Origin: Halalkalicoccus jeotgali B3
GTDB taxonomy: Archaea; Halobacteriota; Halobacteria; Halobacteriales; Halalkalicoccaceae
Direction: 5' to 3'
DNA length: 64,000 nt
Assembly: GCF_000196895.1 (NCBI RefSeq)
Contig: NC_014297.1
Location: 1,370,119 to 1,434,118, forward strand
Below, piece by piece: positions 26,110 through 35,166 of the stretch (the first letter of the stretch is position 1; each line of letters begins with the position of its first letter). The position numbers were made by a program, and so were the translations under genes. The notes under the pieces were generated by a model. That model searched no databases. It was not told where the DNA came from and saw only the letters and a list, made by a program, of their open reading frames with translations.

Positions 26110-27117
26110 ATGAAGAAACTGATCAACGAACCCGAAGACGTCGTCGACGAGATGCTTGAAGGGATGGTCGCAGCCCACCCCGAGTACGTCCGCCGGCTCG
26201 AGGGGACGAACGTGCTCGTGCGCGCCGACGCGCCGGTCGAGGGGATGGTCGGAATCGTCTCGGGTGGGGGAAGCGGCCACGAGCCGACCCACGCGGGCTA
26301 TCTGGGCGAGGGAATGCTCACCGGGGCGGCCGCCGGCGAGGTCTTCACCTCGCCGACGGCCGACCAGCTCCAGGGGATGATCGCCGCCTGCGAGGGCGGC
26401 GCAGGCGTGCTCTGCGTGGTGAAAAACTACGAGGGTGACGTGATGAACTTCGAGACGGCGATCGAACTCGCCGAACTGGAGGGCGAGACCGACGTCGAGT
26501 ACGTCGTCGTCGACGACGACGTAGCCGTCGAGGATTCCCTCTATACCTCCGGTCGCCGCGGCGTCTGCGGGACGATCCTCGTCCACAAGATCGCGGGCGC
26601 GGCCGCCGCACGGGGCGACGATCTGAGCGAGGTCAAACGCCTCGCCGAGAAGGTAGTCGACGGGGTCGGAACGATGGGGATGGCCCTGACTTCCTGTACG
26701 ACCCCCGAGAAGGGCGAGCCGACGTTCGACCTTCCTGACGACGAAATCGAACTCGGGATCGGGATCCACGGCGAACCGGGCGTCGAGCGCACCGACGTGA
26801 TGGGTGCCGACGCGGTCGCAGAACACCTCACCGAACGGGTACTCGAGGACCTCGATCTCGCGGAGGGCGCGCGGGTCGCCACGATCGTCAACGGGATGGG
26901 CGCGACCCCGCTGATGGAGCTGTACGTCGTCAACCGCCGCGTGCAGGAACTGCTCGACGAGCGGGGGTTCGACGTCGGGGAGTGCTGGGTCGGCGACTAC
27001 ATGACCTCGCTGGACATGGCCGGCTGTTCGGTGACGGTACTGGAACTCGACGAGGAACTCGAGGAACTGCTGGGCGCGCCAGCGGACACGCCCGCCCTGA
27101 CGGTCCGGGGGGACTGA
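26110..27117 (+). CDS. dhaK: Dihydroxyacetone kinase subunit DhaK (PTS-type)
   Basis: Substrate-binding subunit of the phosphoenolpyruvate-dependent dihydroxyacetone kinase. The start MKKLINEPEDVVDEMLEG is family-typical; GIVSGGGSGHEPTHAGYLGEG forms the phosphate/DHA site; the His that binds DHA covalently lies in GIGIHGEPGVER (about residue 220). 335 residues, no ATP-binding DAK2 domain fused on, so it needs DhaL. First gene of dhaK-dhaL-dhaM; DhaL starts 3 bases after its stop. Confidence 0.95.
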   Translation: MKKLINEPEDVVDEMLEGMVAAHPEYVRRLEGTNVLVRADAPVEGMVGIVSGGGSGHEPTHAGYLGEGMLTGAAAGEVFTSPTADQLQGMIAACEGGAGVLCVVKNYEGDVMNFETAIELAELEGETDVEYVVVDDDVAVEDSLYTSGRRGVCGTILVHKIAGAAAARGDDLSEVKRLAEKVVDGVGTMGMALTSCTTPEKGEPTFDLPDDEIELGIGIHGEPGVERTDVMGADAVAEHLTERVLEDLDLAEGARVATIVNGMGATPLMELYVVNRRVQELLDERGFDVGECWVGDYMTSLDMAGCSVTVLELDEELEELLGAPADTPALTVRGD

Positions 27118-27120
27118 GCC

Positions 27121-27828
27121 GTGGACGAGGGCATCCAGCGCGAGGCGCTTGTGGCCACACTGGCGGCGATCGCCGATCGGATCGAAAGCGAAAAGGACCA
27201 CCTCACAGATCTGGACTCGGCGATCGGCGACGCGGACCACGGCGCGAACCTCCATCGGGGTTTTCAGGCCGCGCTCGACGGGGCGGATCCCGACGACGAC
27301 CCAGCGGCGTTCGTCAAGGCCGCCGGGATGGCGTTGCTTTCGAAGGTCGGGGGCGCATCGGGCCCGCTCTACGGGGGCTCGCTCGCCGTCGCGAGCAGCG
27401 AGTTCGAGGAGGGGATCACGACCGAGTCGTCGGTGGCGTTCGCGGAGGCCTACCTCGAGAAGGTGAAGGATCGCGGCGGGGCGAGCGTCGGCGATAAGAC
27501 GATGGTCGACGCGCTCACGCCTGCGGTTCACACCTACAAGCGCGCGATCGAAGTCGACGATCTCGACCCACTGGCGGCGCTCTCGAAGGCGGTCGACGCC
27601 ACAGAGCGGGGCGTTCGCTTTACCACCCCGATTCGCGCGAGCAAAGGCCGAGCGTCGTATCTCGGCTGGCGCTCCGTGGGCCATCCCGATCCGGGCGCGA
27701 CGAGCACGCTCTACCTGCTCGAGGAGATCCACGACGTGGCCGCCGAGTACCTCGACGGCGAGGCGGCGACGGTGGTCGACGCGGCGGCCGAGACGGAAGC
27801 AGAAGAGGGTTCGGGGGTCGAGGAATGA
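27121..27828 (+). CDS. dhaL: Dihydroxyacetone kinase subunit DhaL
   Basis: ADP-binding subunit that carries the phosphate from DhaM to dihydroxyacetone on DhaK, using a permanently bound ADP. Seen: LTDLDSAIGDADHGANLHRGF with the Asp residues that hold Mg-ADP, SKVGGASGPLYGG, GASVGDKTMVDAL, and GRASYLGWRSVGHPDPGA near the C-terminus. 235 residues. Its stop overlaps dhaM by 4 bases (ATGA), so translation is coupled. The acidic tail is extended, as in halophiles. Confidence 0.94.
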   Translation: MDEGIQREALVATLAAIADRIESEKDHLTDLDSAIGDADHGANLHRGFQAALDGADPDDDPAAFVKAAGMALLSKVGGASGPLYGGSLAVASSEFEEGITTESSVAFAEAYLEKVKDRGGASVGDKTMVDALTPAVHTYKRAIEVDDLDPLAALSKAVDATERGVRFTTPIRASKGRASYLGWRSVGHPDPGATSTLYLLEEIHDVAAEYLDGEAATVVDAAAETEAEEGSGVEE

Positions 27829-28208
27829 TCGGCCTCGTCGTCGTCTCCCACAGCGCTCGGCTCGCAGAAGGGGTGTGCGAGGTCGCCGGCGAGATGGCGA
27901 GCGAGGCGAGCATCGTTCCTGCCGGCGGCACCGATGGCGGCGAGTTGGGAACCAGCGTCGACCTGATCGCCGACGCGATCGAGGCGGCGAGCGCGGGGGC
28001 GGAGGGCGTCGTCGTGCTCGCCGACCTCGGAAGCGCGGTGATGAACGCCGAGATGGCCGTCGAAGTGAGCGAAATCGAGGCGACCTTCGCGGACGCTCCA
28101 CTGGTCGAGGGTGCGGTCAACGCCGCCGTGAGCGCGACGAGCGCGAAAGCCACCCTTGAGTCGGTCAGGGAATCCGCGGAGGAGGCAGGCGACCTCTCGA
28201 AGACCTGA
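27825..28208 (+). CDS. dhaM: Dihydroxyacetone kinase phosphotransfer subunit DhaM
   Basis: Passes phosphate from HPr to DhaL-ADP. It holds a single EIIA(mannose)-like domain (127 residues) with the active His in VVVSHSARLAEG (His9) and the ADLGSAVMNAEM loop. The HPr- and Enzyme I-like domains fused in the E. coli protein are absent, so separate HPr and Enzyme I proteins must be encoded elsewhere. Last gene of the operon, ending 5 bases before the convergent purL stop. Confidence 0.92.
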   Translation: MIGLVVVSHSARLAEGVCEVAGEMASEASIVPAGGTDGGELGTSVDLIADAIEAASAGAEGVVVLADLGSAVMNAEMAVEVSEIEATFADAPLVEGAVNAAVSATSAKATLESVRESAEEAGDLSKT

Positions 28209-28213
28209 GTCGG

Positions 28214-30400
28214 TCAGTCCAGTTCGCGCGCGAGGACGTCGCGCAGGTCCGCGATCTCCGCGGCCGAAGAGGTCAGTTCGCCCGTGTCGGTTTCGATTTC
28301 GAGGACGCCATCGGCGGTCGCCTCGCCGATCTCGACGACGGGCGCGACTCCCGCAACGCGCTCGTGGACGCCCTCGGGGTCGGTCGTCTCGATTACCGCT
28401 CGCCCCACCCGTTCGTGAAAGAGCCGTCCGAGCGCCGGGCCACCCGAGAGGTCGACCCGCGCGCCGGCCTCGCCGACCATCTCCGCGAGCGTCACGGCGA
28501 GCCCGCCGTGGCTCGCGTCGTGGACCGCAAGCGTCCCCTCGTCCTCGGCGACCTCTGCGAGCGCCCCGACGAACGCGGGGGCGCCTTCGGCGGGGGCGGG
28601 GAAGCGATCGGAACCACCGAACCGCGCGAGCAGTTCCGAGCCGCCCAGTTCGGGCGCCACATCGCCCGCCAGCACCGGGTCGCCGACAGCCAGTAGGGCC
28701 CCTTCGCCCGCGAGGCGCGTCGGCGGGGCGTCGTACCCCGCGCGCGCGCCGACCATCGCGAGCGTCGGGGTCGGCGGGATCGGGCCGGTCGCAGAATCGT
28801 TGTACAGCGAGACGTTCCCGCCGACCACCGGGACCGAGAGGTCAGAGCAGGCGTCCGCGAGCCCCGAGACGATCGCCCGAAAACCGCCGTAGACCTCGGG
28901 CTTCTCGGGGTTGGCGCCGTTGAGACAGTCCACGGCCGCAAGCGGCGTCGCGCCCTTCGCCGCGAGGTTAGTCGCGTTCTCGACGGCGATCGCCCGCGCG
29001 CCCTCGTAGGGATCGGCCGCGGTCCAGTTCGGGTCGGCACCCGCCGAGATCGCCAGTCCGGTGCCGGGCCCGCGGTTCGCACCGTCCGGGCGGTCCGTGC
29101 CCTCCCTGATCGCTAGCACGGCGGCGTCGTCGCCCGGCTTGACGGCCGTTCGCAGGCCGACTTCGTGGTCGTACTGCCGGTAGACCCACTCCTTGCTCGC
29201 GGTGTTCGGGCTCGAAACGACCGCCTCGAACGCGTCTTGTAGGTCGATTTCGGGCAGATCGCGCTCGGGGTCGGCCGGCTCGACGTATGCGAGGTCGTTC
29301 ATCGGCGCGCCGTCGGCGAGCAGTTCCGGAGCGACGTCGACGACCGTCTCGCCGTCGAACTCACAGACGTAGTTGCCCTCGGCGACCTCCCCGATGACCG
29401 AACAGCCCAGATCGAACCGATCCGCAACCGCCCGGACCCGCTCGACGCTTTCCGGGCGCACCTCGTAGCACATACGTTCCTGGGACTCCGCGAGCAGGAC
29501 TTCCACGGCCGTCATGTTCGGCTCGCGCTGGTGGACCCGCTCCAGGTCGATTCGCGCGCCTAACCCGCCCTTCGCGACGAGTTCCGAGGAGGCCCCACCC
29601 AGCCCCGCCGCACCCAGATCGCGGGCAGACTCGATCAGCCCCTCGTCGATCAGGGTTTCGTTGGCCTCGATCAGTAACTTCTCCGTATACGGGTCGCCGA
29701 CCTGCACGGCGGGGCGGTCCTCCGTCTCGGCGTCTTCCGCTAAATCCTCGCTGGCGAACGATGCCCCACCCAGACCGTCCCGGCCGGTCGCGTTGCCAAC
29801 GAGCACGAGTTTGTTGCCCGCCCGCTTGGCCGCGGCGGTGACGAGGCGCTCCTCGGAGAGCAACCCGACGCAGGCGACGTTTACGAGCGGGTTCCCCTCG
29901 TAATCGGGGTGGAAGGCGAGGCTTCCCCCGACGGTGGGAACCCCGATGGCGTTGCCGTAGTCGGAGATCCCCTCGACGACCCCCTCCAGCAGGTAGCGCG
30001 TGTGGTCCCGGTCGAACCCACCGAAGTACAGCGAGTCCATCAGCGCGATCGGGTACGCACCCATCGAGAGGGTATCCCTCACGATGCCGCCGATCCCCGT
30101 CGCCGCGCCGTCGTAGGGATCGACGTAGGAGGGGTGGTTGTGGCTCTCGATGCCGAGCGTGACGTAGGTCTCGCTCGGCTCTCCGGTTTCGGTGTCGGGA
30201 AGCGCCACGACGGCGGCGTCGTCGCCCGGCCCGACGACGACCTGTTCGCCCTCGCTCTCGAACGCGCCCAAAAGTGGCCGCGAGGAGCGATACGCACAGT
30301 GCTCGCTCCAGAGGTTCTCGAACAGCGTCGCCTCCGCGCGCGTGGGTTCCCGGTCGAGTTCGGTGGTGATGATCTCGCGATCCGAATCCGAGAGGCTCAT
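28214..30400 (-). CDS. purL: Phosphoribosylformylglycinamidine synthase, large subunit
   Basis: Fourth step of purine synthesis: converts FGAR with ammonia and ATP to FGAM; ammonia comes from PurQ, with PurS as a bridge (neither is in the window). The small-form PurL of 728 residues shows [14 protein letters not shown] (catalytic His region) near the N-terminus, [20 protein letters not shown] with the phosphate-binding loop, and [13 protein letters not shown] plus [17 protein letters not shown] in the two AIRS-like halves. A TATA-like gatttatc (30427-30434) is about 27 bases upstream of the ATG. Confidence 0.96.
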   Translation of the reverse strand: MSLSDSDREIITTELDREPTRAEATLFENLWSEHCAYRSSRPLLGAFESEGEQVVVGPGDDAAVVALPDTETGEPSETYVTLGIESHNHPSYVDPYDGAATGIGGIVRDTLSMGAYPIALMDSLYFGGFDRDHTRYLLEGVVEGISDYGNAIGVPTVGGSLAFHPDYEGNPLVNVACVGLLSEERLVTAAAKRAGNKLVLVGNATGRDGLGGASFASEDLAEDAETEDRPAVQVGDPYTEKLLIEANETLIDEGLIESARDLGAAGLGGASSELVAKGGLGARIDLERVHQREPNMTAVEVLLAESQERMCYEVRPESVERVRAVADRFDLGCSVIGEVAEGNYVCEFDGETVVDVAPELLADGAPMNDLAYVEPADPERDLPEIDLQDAFEAVVSSPNTASKEWVYRQYDHEVGLRTAVKPGDDAAVLAIREGTDRPDGANRGPGTGLAISAGADPNWTAADPYEGARAIAVENATNLAAKGATPLAAVDCLNGANPEKPEVYGGFRAIVSGLADACSDLSVPVVGGNVSLYNDSATGPIPPTPTLAMVGARAGYDAPPTRLAGEGALLAVGDPVLAGDVAPELGGSELLARFGGSDRFPAPAEGAPAFVGALAEVAEDEGTLAVHDASHGGLAVTLAEMVGEAGARVDLSGGPALGRLFHERVGRAVIETTDPEGVHERVAGVAPVVEIGEATADGVLEIETDTGELTSSAAEIADLRDVLARELD

Positions 30401-30516
30401 TCACTCTCGTGTTCAGCCGAGGGCGATAAATCGCTTTCCATATACACGGTCGTGCATCAACATGTGGGACAGGTGTGACCTCGTCGCCGGGCGGGACCAC
30501 GAGGGATCGGAGCCGA

Positions 30517-31662
30517 TCAGACCGGCGAGTCGGCCGTCAGTTCCTCGTCGAGCCGTCGGTTGTGCAATGCGGTGCCGTTCGTCCGGTCGAAGAGGTGGAT
30601 CGCTGCTTCGGGGATCCGGATCCGAACCGTCGACCCCGTTTCGATCGACCGGAGGCCGGGGACGGCCGCAATGAGGTCGATCCCGTTCATGTCGAGATAG
30701 ACGTTGTTCTCGTTGCCCTTGGGTTCGACGACGGTCACTGACGCCTCGAACTCGTGGTCCGCGGGTGACCCCGAACGGGCGACGACTTCGATATCCTCGG
30801 GTCGGACCCCCAACACGAGGTCGGTCACCTCACCGAGATCGGCGAGGGTCGCCTCGTCGAGCGAGTACTCGAGGGCACCGTCGCCCGTCACGAGGCGCTC
30901 GCCGTCCCGGCGAACGTCGATGAAGTTCATCGCGGGTTCGCCCATGAACCCGGCGACGAACAGGTTGTTGGGTTGGTGGTAACACTCCAGGGGTGTCGCA
31001 ATCTGCTGGAGGACGCCGTCGTTGAGGATCGCGATCCGGTCGCCCATCGTCATCGCCTCGGTCTGGTCGTGGGTGACGTAGATCGTCGTCGTCCCCAGTT
31101 CCGATTGGAGCTGCTGGAGCTCCGTGCGCATCTCCGCGCGGAGCTTCGCGTCGAGGTTCGAGAGGGGCTCGTCCATCAGGAAGACCGACGGATCGCGGAC
31201 GATCGACCGTCCGAGTGCGACCCGCTGTTGTTGGCCGCCCGAGAGCTCACCGGGCTTGCGATCGAGGAGGTTCTCGATACCCATCATCGAAGCGGTTTCC
31301 TCGACGCGCTCGCGGATCTCCTCGTCGGGCATGTCCGTCGATTCCTCGAGCCCGAAAGACATGTTTTCCCGCACCGTCATGTGGGGATACAGCGCGTACG
31401 ACTGGAACACCATCGCGATGTCCCTGTCCTTGGCGGGCACGTCGTTTATGGTCCTGTCGTCGAGGGAAATCGTGCCCGACGTGATCGATTCGAGACCCGC
31501 GACCATTCGCAGCGTCGTCGACTTCCCACAGCCTGAGGGGCCGACGAGGACGAGGAACTCGCCGTCGTCGATGTCGATCGATACCTCGTCGACGGCGACG
31601 ATCTCGCCGCCGTCGTCCTCCGTGAACACTTTCGTTACCTTGTCGAGTTTGGTGTGCGCCAT
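30517..31662 (-). CDS. Sugar ABC transporter ATPase (UgpC/MsmK type)
   Basis: ATPase of a carbohydrate importer, working as a dimer at the membrane. Walker [10 protein letters not shown] (about 43-51), signature [13 protein letters not shown], Walker B SVFLMDEPLSNLDA and switch His in YVTHDQTEAM are complete. The C-terminal TOBE/OB region (about 240-381) is the regulatory domain of the CUT1 class. It is the last gene of the four-gene operon and could serve more than one transporter. Substrate is not determined by this subunit. Confidence 0.94.
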   Translation of the reverse strand: MAHTKLDKVTKVFTEDDGGEIVAVDEVSIDIDDGEFLVLVGPSGCGKSTTLRMVAGLESITSGTISLDDRTINDVPAKDRDIAMVFQSYALYPHMTVRENMSFGLEESTDMPDEEIRERVEETASMMGIENLLDRKPGELSGGQQQRVALGRSIVRDPSVFLMDEPLSNLDAKLRAEMRTELQQLQSELGTTTIYVTHDQTEAMTMGDRIAILNDGVLQQIATPLECYHQPNNLFVAGFMGEPAMNFIDVRRDGERLVTGDGALEYSLDEATLADLGEVTDLVLGVRPEDIEVVARSGSPADHEFEASVTVVEPKGNENNVYLDMNGIDLIAAVPGLRSIETGSTVRIRIPEAAIHLFDRTNGTALHNRRLDEELTADSPV

Positions 31663-31701
31663 CTTAGAACCTCCGTACGCGTCGGTGCAGTCGTCGCCCG
31701 G

Positions 31702-32610
31702 TCATACTTCTACCCCCTCGGCGAACTCGTCGGCGAACAGGACGTAGACCACCAGCGTCGGCAGCGCCGTGATGAACGCGCCGGCCATCCGCAGCGGGTA
31801 GTCGGTCCCCTCCAAGGCCTCACCAAGCCCCGAGAGGATCAGCGTCGCCGAGGCCGCCGGATCGCTGACGCTCCCGATGATCGTCAACGAGAACAGAAAC
31901 TCGTTCCAGATCTGGGTGAACTGGAAGATGAACACGACCGCGAACATCGGAATCGACAGGGGAAGGACGATCCGCCTATAGATGCGCCAGACGGTCGCGC
32001 CGTCCAGTCGGGCCGCCTCGATCATCTCCCAGGACATCGTCTTGTACTGGGAGCGAAACAGCAGCGTACAGATCGGGATCCCGTAGGCGGTGTGGGTGAT
32101 AACGAGTTCGAGGAGCGTCGCGGCCCGATCCGACAGTATCAGCCCGAGTCGCACGTCGAGCATCGCGTACTGCGACCAGAACTGCGTCAGCGGGACGATG
32201 ACCGCCTGATAGGGGATGAAGATCCCCGCGATGAACAGCGTGAACACCGCGACCTGCCCGCGCCAATCGACCAGCGTCAGCCCGTAGGCGGCCATGCTCC
32301 CGAAGACCGCACAGAGAAGCGTCGCGGGGATCGTAAACAGCATACTGTTTATCATCCCGCTCCACAGCGTCTCGAAGGCGAACTGCCACTTCTCGAAGGT
32401 CACGCCCGCCGGCCCGGGCGGGGCGAACGGCTGGGTGTTGATGAGCGCCTCCGAGGTCTTGATCGAGGTCACCAGCCCCGACTCGATCGGGAGCAGGTAG
32501 AAGACGACCAGCGCAAGCATCGTCGCGTACAGGCCGATCCGCCGGAGATCGAAGCCCGTCGTCGTTTCGTCGCCCGTTTCCTCTCCGGCGGAAACCGATC
32601 GTTCGCTCAT
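31702..32610 (-). CDS. Sugar ABC transporter permease (MalG type)
   Basis: A 302-residue permease with six predicted transmembrane helices. The ATPase-contact loop, EAARLDGATVWRIYRRIVLP, is the EAA motif with the conserved Gly. The N-terminus is a long cytoplasmic arm before helix 1, and the first periplasmic loop is large (TSEALINTQPFAPPGPAGVT), as in MalG. It overlaps the upstream permease by 4 bases. Operon order is binding protein, MalF-like, MalG-like, ATPase. Confidence 0.93.
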   Translation of the reverse strand: MSERSVSAGEETGDETTTGFDLRRIGLYATMLALVVFYLLPIESGLVTSIKTSEALINTQPFAPPGPAGVTFEKWQFAFETLWSGMINSMLFTIPATLLCAVFGSMAAYGLTLVDWRGQVAVFTLFIAGIFIPYQAVIVPLTQFWSQYAMLDVRLGLILSDRAATLLELVITHTAYGIPICTLLFRSQYKTMSWEMIEAARLDGATVWRIYRRIVLPLSIPMFAVVFIFQFTQIWNEFLFSLTIIGSVSDPAASATLILSGLGEALEGTDYPLRMAGAFITALPTLVVYVLFADEFAEGVEV

Positions 32611-33578
32611 AGGTTACCTCGTGTGTACTGGCTGTAGAGATACGGCGCGATCACCGCGAGCGACAGTACGAACAGCGCGATCGCGATCGCGGAGCCGTAG
32701 GCCCACTCCGATTGGCCGAAGGCCTCGCGGACCATCTTGGTCGCGAGGATGTCGGCCCCCTGTCTGGGGCGATAGCCTCCAAAGACCGCATACAGGAAGT
32801 CGAAGGCCTTCAGCGCAAACAGCACCAGCGTCACCGAGGCGCTGACCATCGCGGGGCGCAGTTGCGGGACGATCACGCGTCGATACATCCGGAGGGTGCC
32901 GGCACCGTCGACTCGGGCGGCCTCGTACTGGTCGGTCGGGATCGAGCGCAACGCGGCCAGGTAGATCACCATCGTATAGCCGCTGAACTGCCAGACGAGC
33001 GCGAAGATCACCGCCCCGAGGACGATCTGTGGGTTCCCCAGCCAGTTGTACGGCCCGAGCCCGAAGATCCCGACGAACTGGTTGACGATACCGTCGTTGA
33101 CGTTGTACATCCACCGCCAGAACTGCGCGGTGACGATGAACGACAGGGCGAACGGCAGCAGGTAGATCGTCCGAAACCCTCGCCCGAAGCGGACCTGTCG
33201 ATCGAGCAAGATCGCGAGTCCCAGTCCGACGAGCAGACACGTGACCGTAAAGACCACGAGCAGGACGAAGGTGTTCCGGGTCGCCTCCCACATCGCCGGG
33301 TCCTCGAGCATCAGCCGGTAGTTCTCGAAGTTCAGGTTGCTGTAGTCGGCCCCGCCAAAGCCCGAGTAGTCCGTCAGCGAGAGGACGAAGTTCCAGCCGA
33401 TCGCCGCGTAGACGAAAAAGCCCATGAGCAGGAACGGCGGGCCCCAGAAGGGCGCCGACTGGACGATGTCGCTGTCGAGCCAACGCCTGGCCGTCGAGCG
33501 ACTCTCCGTGGCCCCGCCGTCGGCCCGGACGCGGCGCTTCCCGCGCATCCGCCGCAAAAACGTTAGAACACGTTTCAT
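32607..33578 (-). CDS. Sugar ABC transporter permease (MalF type)
   Basis: A 323-residue permease with six main helices. The EAA motif EAARVDGAGTLRMYRRVIVP lies before the last two helices. An Arg-rich N-terminal arm (MKRVLTFLRRMRGKRRVRAD) precedes helix 1. Paired with the MalG-like protein, with which it forms the translocation channel. It follows the binding-protein gene after 13 bases, so it is in the same transcript. Confidence 0.93.
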   Translation of the reverse strand: MKRVLTFLRRMRGKRRVRADGGATESRSTARRWLDSDIVQSAPFWGPPFLLMGFFVYAAIGWNFVLSLTDYSGFGGADYSNLNFENYRLMLEDPAMWEATRNTFVLLVVFTVTCLLVGLGLAILLDRQVRFGRGFRTIYLLPFALSFIVTAQFWRWMYNVNDGIVNQFVGIFGLGPYNWLGNPQIVLGAVIFALVWQFSGYTMVIYLAALRSIPTDQYEAARVDGAGTLRMYRRVIVPQLRPAMVSASVTLVLFALKAFDFLYAVFGGYRPRQGADILATKMVREAFGQSEWAYGSAIAIALFVLSLAVIAPYLYSQYTRGNL

Positions 33579-33591
33579 ACAGATGGCGTGG

Positions 33592-34884
33592 TCAGACCGT
33601 GTCCATGAACCCTTGGGTCGCGGCGTCGACGTCGAAGGGGTCCGCGAAGTTGTCGTTCAGGACGCCCTCGAGTTCCGACTGGGTGCTCTGAGGGACCGCG
33701 AGCCCGTGGGCCAGCGTCGGAGGCTTTTGCTCCGCGTTCTGGAAGTCCTCGATGGTGTCGGTGAGGTACTGGTTGAACTCGTCGGTGGGGACCTCCTGGC
33801 GGGTCGGAATCGAGCCCTTGTACTGGTTGAAGGCGACTTGGGCGGCCTCGCCGCCGGCAAAGCGCATGAAGGTCGCGGTCTCCTCGGGGCTTGGGTTCTC
33901 GCCCGGGTAGATGAACGAGTCGATGTGAAGTCCGTACATCCCGTCGGTGCCGGGGAACCGGACCGCGTCCCACTCGGCGCCGTACTCCAGGCCCTCGTTG
34001 ATGTAGGCACCGGCGACCCAGTTGCCCTGGTGGATGAACGCTGCGTCGCCGTTCATGATACGCTGGTTGACCTCCGTGAAGTCGACGGAGGCGGCATCGG
34101 CGTTGATGTAGTTGCCCAGAAGCTCCCCAAGCGTCTCGAAGGTCGAGCGCACGGCCGCCTCATCGCCGTTGCCCTCGATGAAGTTCGTGTAGGCGTCGAA
34201 ACCGTGCTCGCTGAGCATGGTGACCGCCCAGGTCTGAAGGATCCCCCACGGTGCGAGCGCGAACGCCATCGGCGTGGCCTCCGTCTCGGTGCTGACCGTA
34301 TCCAGGGCATCGATCAGCGCGTTCACGTCGGTGAGCGACGCGGGATCGACGCCAGCCTGCTCGACGACCTCGATATTGTAGAAGAGGTCGTTCATCCGGT
34401 GGGAGCCGATCGGGACCGCCGAGAAGCCGCCGTCGAACTGGCAGGCCTCGACGGCCTCCGGGGCGTGGGCGTCCTGTAGGTTCGCCTCGTTCCAGACGTC
34501 CTCCTCGATGTCGCCGAGCACGCCCTCGTACTGCTGGAGGTTCGCACCGGGCCAGCCGGCGAAGGAACTCGGCGGGTCGTTGCTCTGGAGTCGGTTCGCG
34601 ACCGTCTGGTCGAGGCTCTGGTTACCCCCGCCGCCGATCGGGTTCTCGTCGAGTTCGATATCGGAGTGTTCCTCCTCGAAGGCCCCGAAGAGGGCCTCGG
34701 CCGCCTCCGCGCCGTCCCCGCCGGTCCAGCCGTGGAGGATCTCGAGCGTGTTACCGTCACCGCCCGACCCCCCCTCGCCGCCGCTCAGACAGCCCGAGAG
34801 ACCCATGAGGCCCGCGGCACCGGCCGCGGCGCTCCCCGTCAAATACGTCCGCCGTGAAATCGTCCTCGATCGTTCATTATTCAT
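33592..34884 (-). CDS. Sugar-binding lipoprotein of the ABC transporter (SBP family 1)
   Basis: Surface-anchored receptor of the importer, 430 residues. It carries a Tat-type signal (SRRTYLTGSAAAGAAG, twin Arg at 11-12) and a lipobox LSGC with the lipid-anchored Cys at 32, then a Gly/Ser/Glu-rich linker. The mature part has the two-lobe family 1 pattern, with EALFGAFEEEHSDIELDEN early and YTNFIEGNGDEAAV later. ATG at 34884 is chosen because the signal begins directly there; a longer frame starts before the promoter. The ligand is probably a sugar or sugar-like compound, unassigned. Confidence 0.92.
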   Translation of the reverse strand: MNNERSRTISRRTYLTGSAAAGAAGLMGLSGCLSGGEGGSGGDGNTLEILHGWTGGDGAEAAEALFGAFEEEHSDIELDENPIGGGGNQSLDQTVANRLQSNDPPSSFAGWPGANLQQYEGVLGDIEEDVWNEANLQDAHAPEAVEACQFDGGFSAVPIGSHRMNDLFYNIEVVEQAGVDPASLTDVNALIDALDTVSTETEATPMAFALAPWGILQTWAVTMLSEHGFDAYTNFIEGNGDEAAVRSTFETLGELLGNYINADAASVDFTEVNQRIMNGDAAFIHQGNWVAGAYINEGLEYGAEWDAVRFPGTDGMYGLHIDSFIYPGENPSPEETATFMRFAGGEAAQVAFNQYKGSIPTRQEVPTDEFNQYLTDTIEDFQNAEQKPPTLAHGLAVPQSTQSELEGVLNDNFADPFDVDAATQGFMDTV

Positions 34885-35166
34885 GGTTAGTACTGTAGTA
34901 CATCCATACAGGTGGAGGCAAACCACTTAATCGTTTCGAGAATTTTTCATTACCGAATAACAAGGTAAATCTATAGATATAAAATCGTCTCCATCATTCG
35001 ATTTCTCACAAACACGTCAGTTCTCATATAGTCTGTTTCGTTCCTCAGTGGGTGTTCCGGGCTCGTTCACACATCGGGTCGGGTCTCCGTCTGCCGGCAG
35101 GTCGTCGACCGTGAGTCACCGGCCGGTTCCAGTAGGTTTTACCCCCCGGCCCGCGAGGGCCCGGGT
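34885..35166. promoter_or_regulatory. Divergent promoter region: sugar ABC operon and fumC
   Basis: 282 bases without a gene. For the ABC operon, a TATA-like cacttaatcg (34924-34933) lies about 42 bases before the ATG, and a palindrome TACT-gt-AGTA (34891-34900) lies between it and the start codon, where a repressor could act. The middle part is AT-rich. For fumC, the TATA-like gttttacc (35135-35142) is about 27 bases before its ATG. Confidence 0.5.

Noticed and set aside
26077-28101. 674-codon reverse frame opposite dhaKLM
   Set aside because: dhaK, dhaL and dhaM show all catalytic residues and overlapping starts; the reverse frame has no recognisable domain.
26110-34884. dhaKLM and the sugar ABC operon as one glycerol/dihydroxyacetone uptake island
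   Set aside because: purL lies between them on the opposite strand to dhaKLM, and the binding protein gives no hint of its ligand. The link is only proximity.
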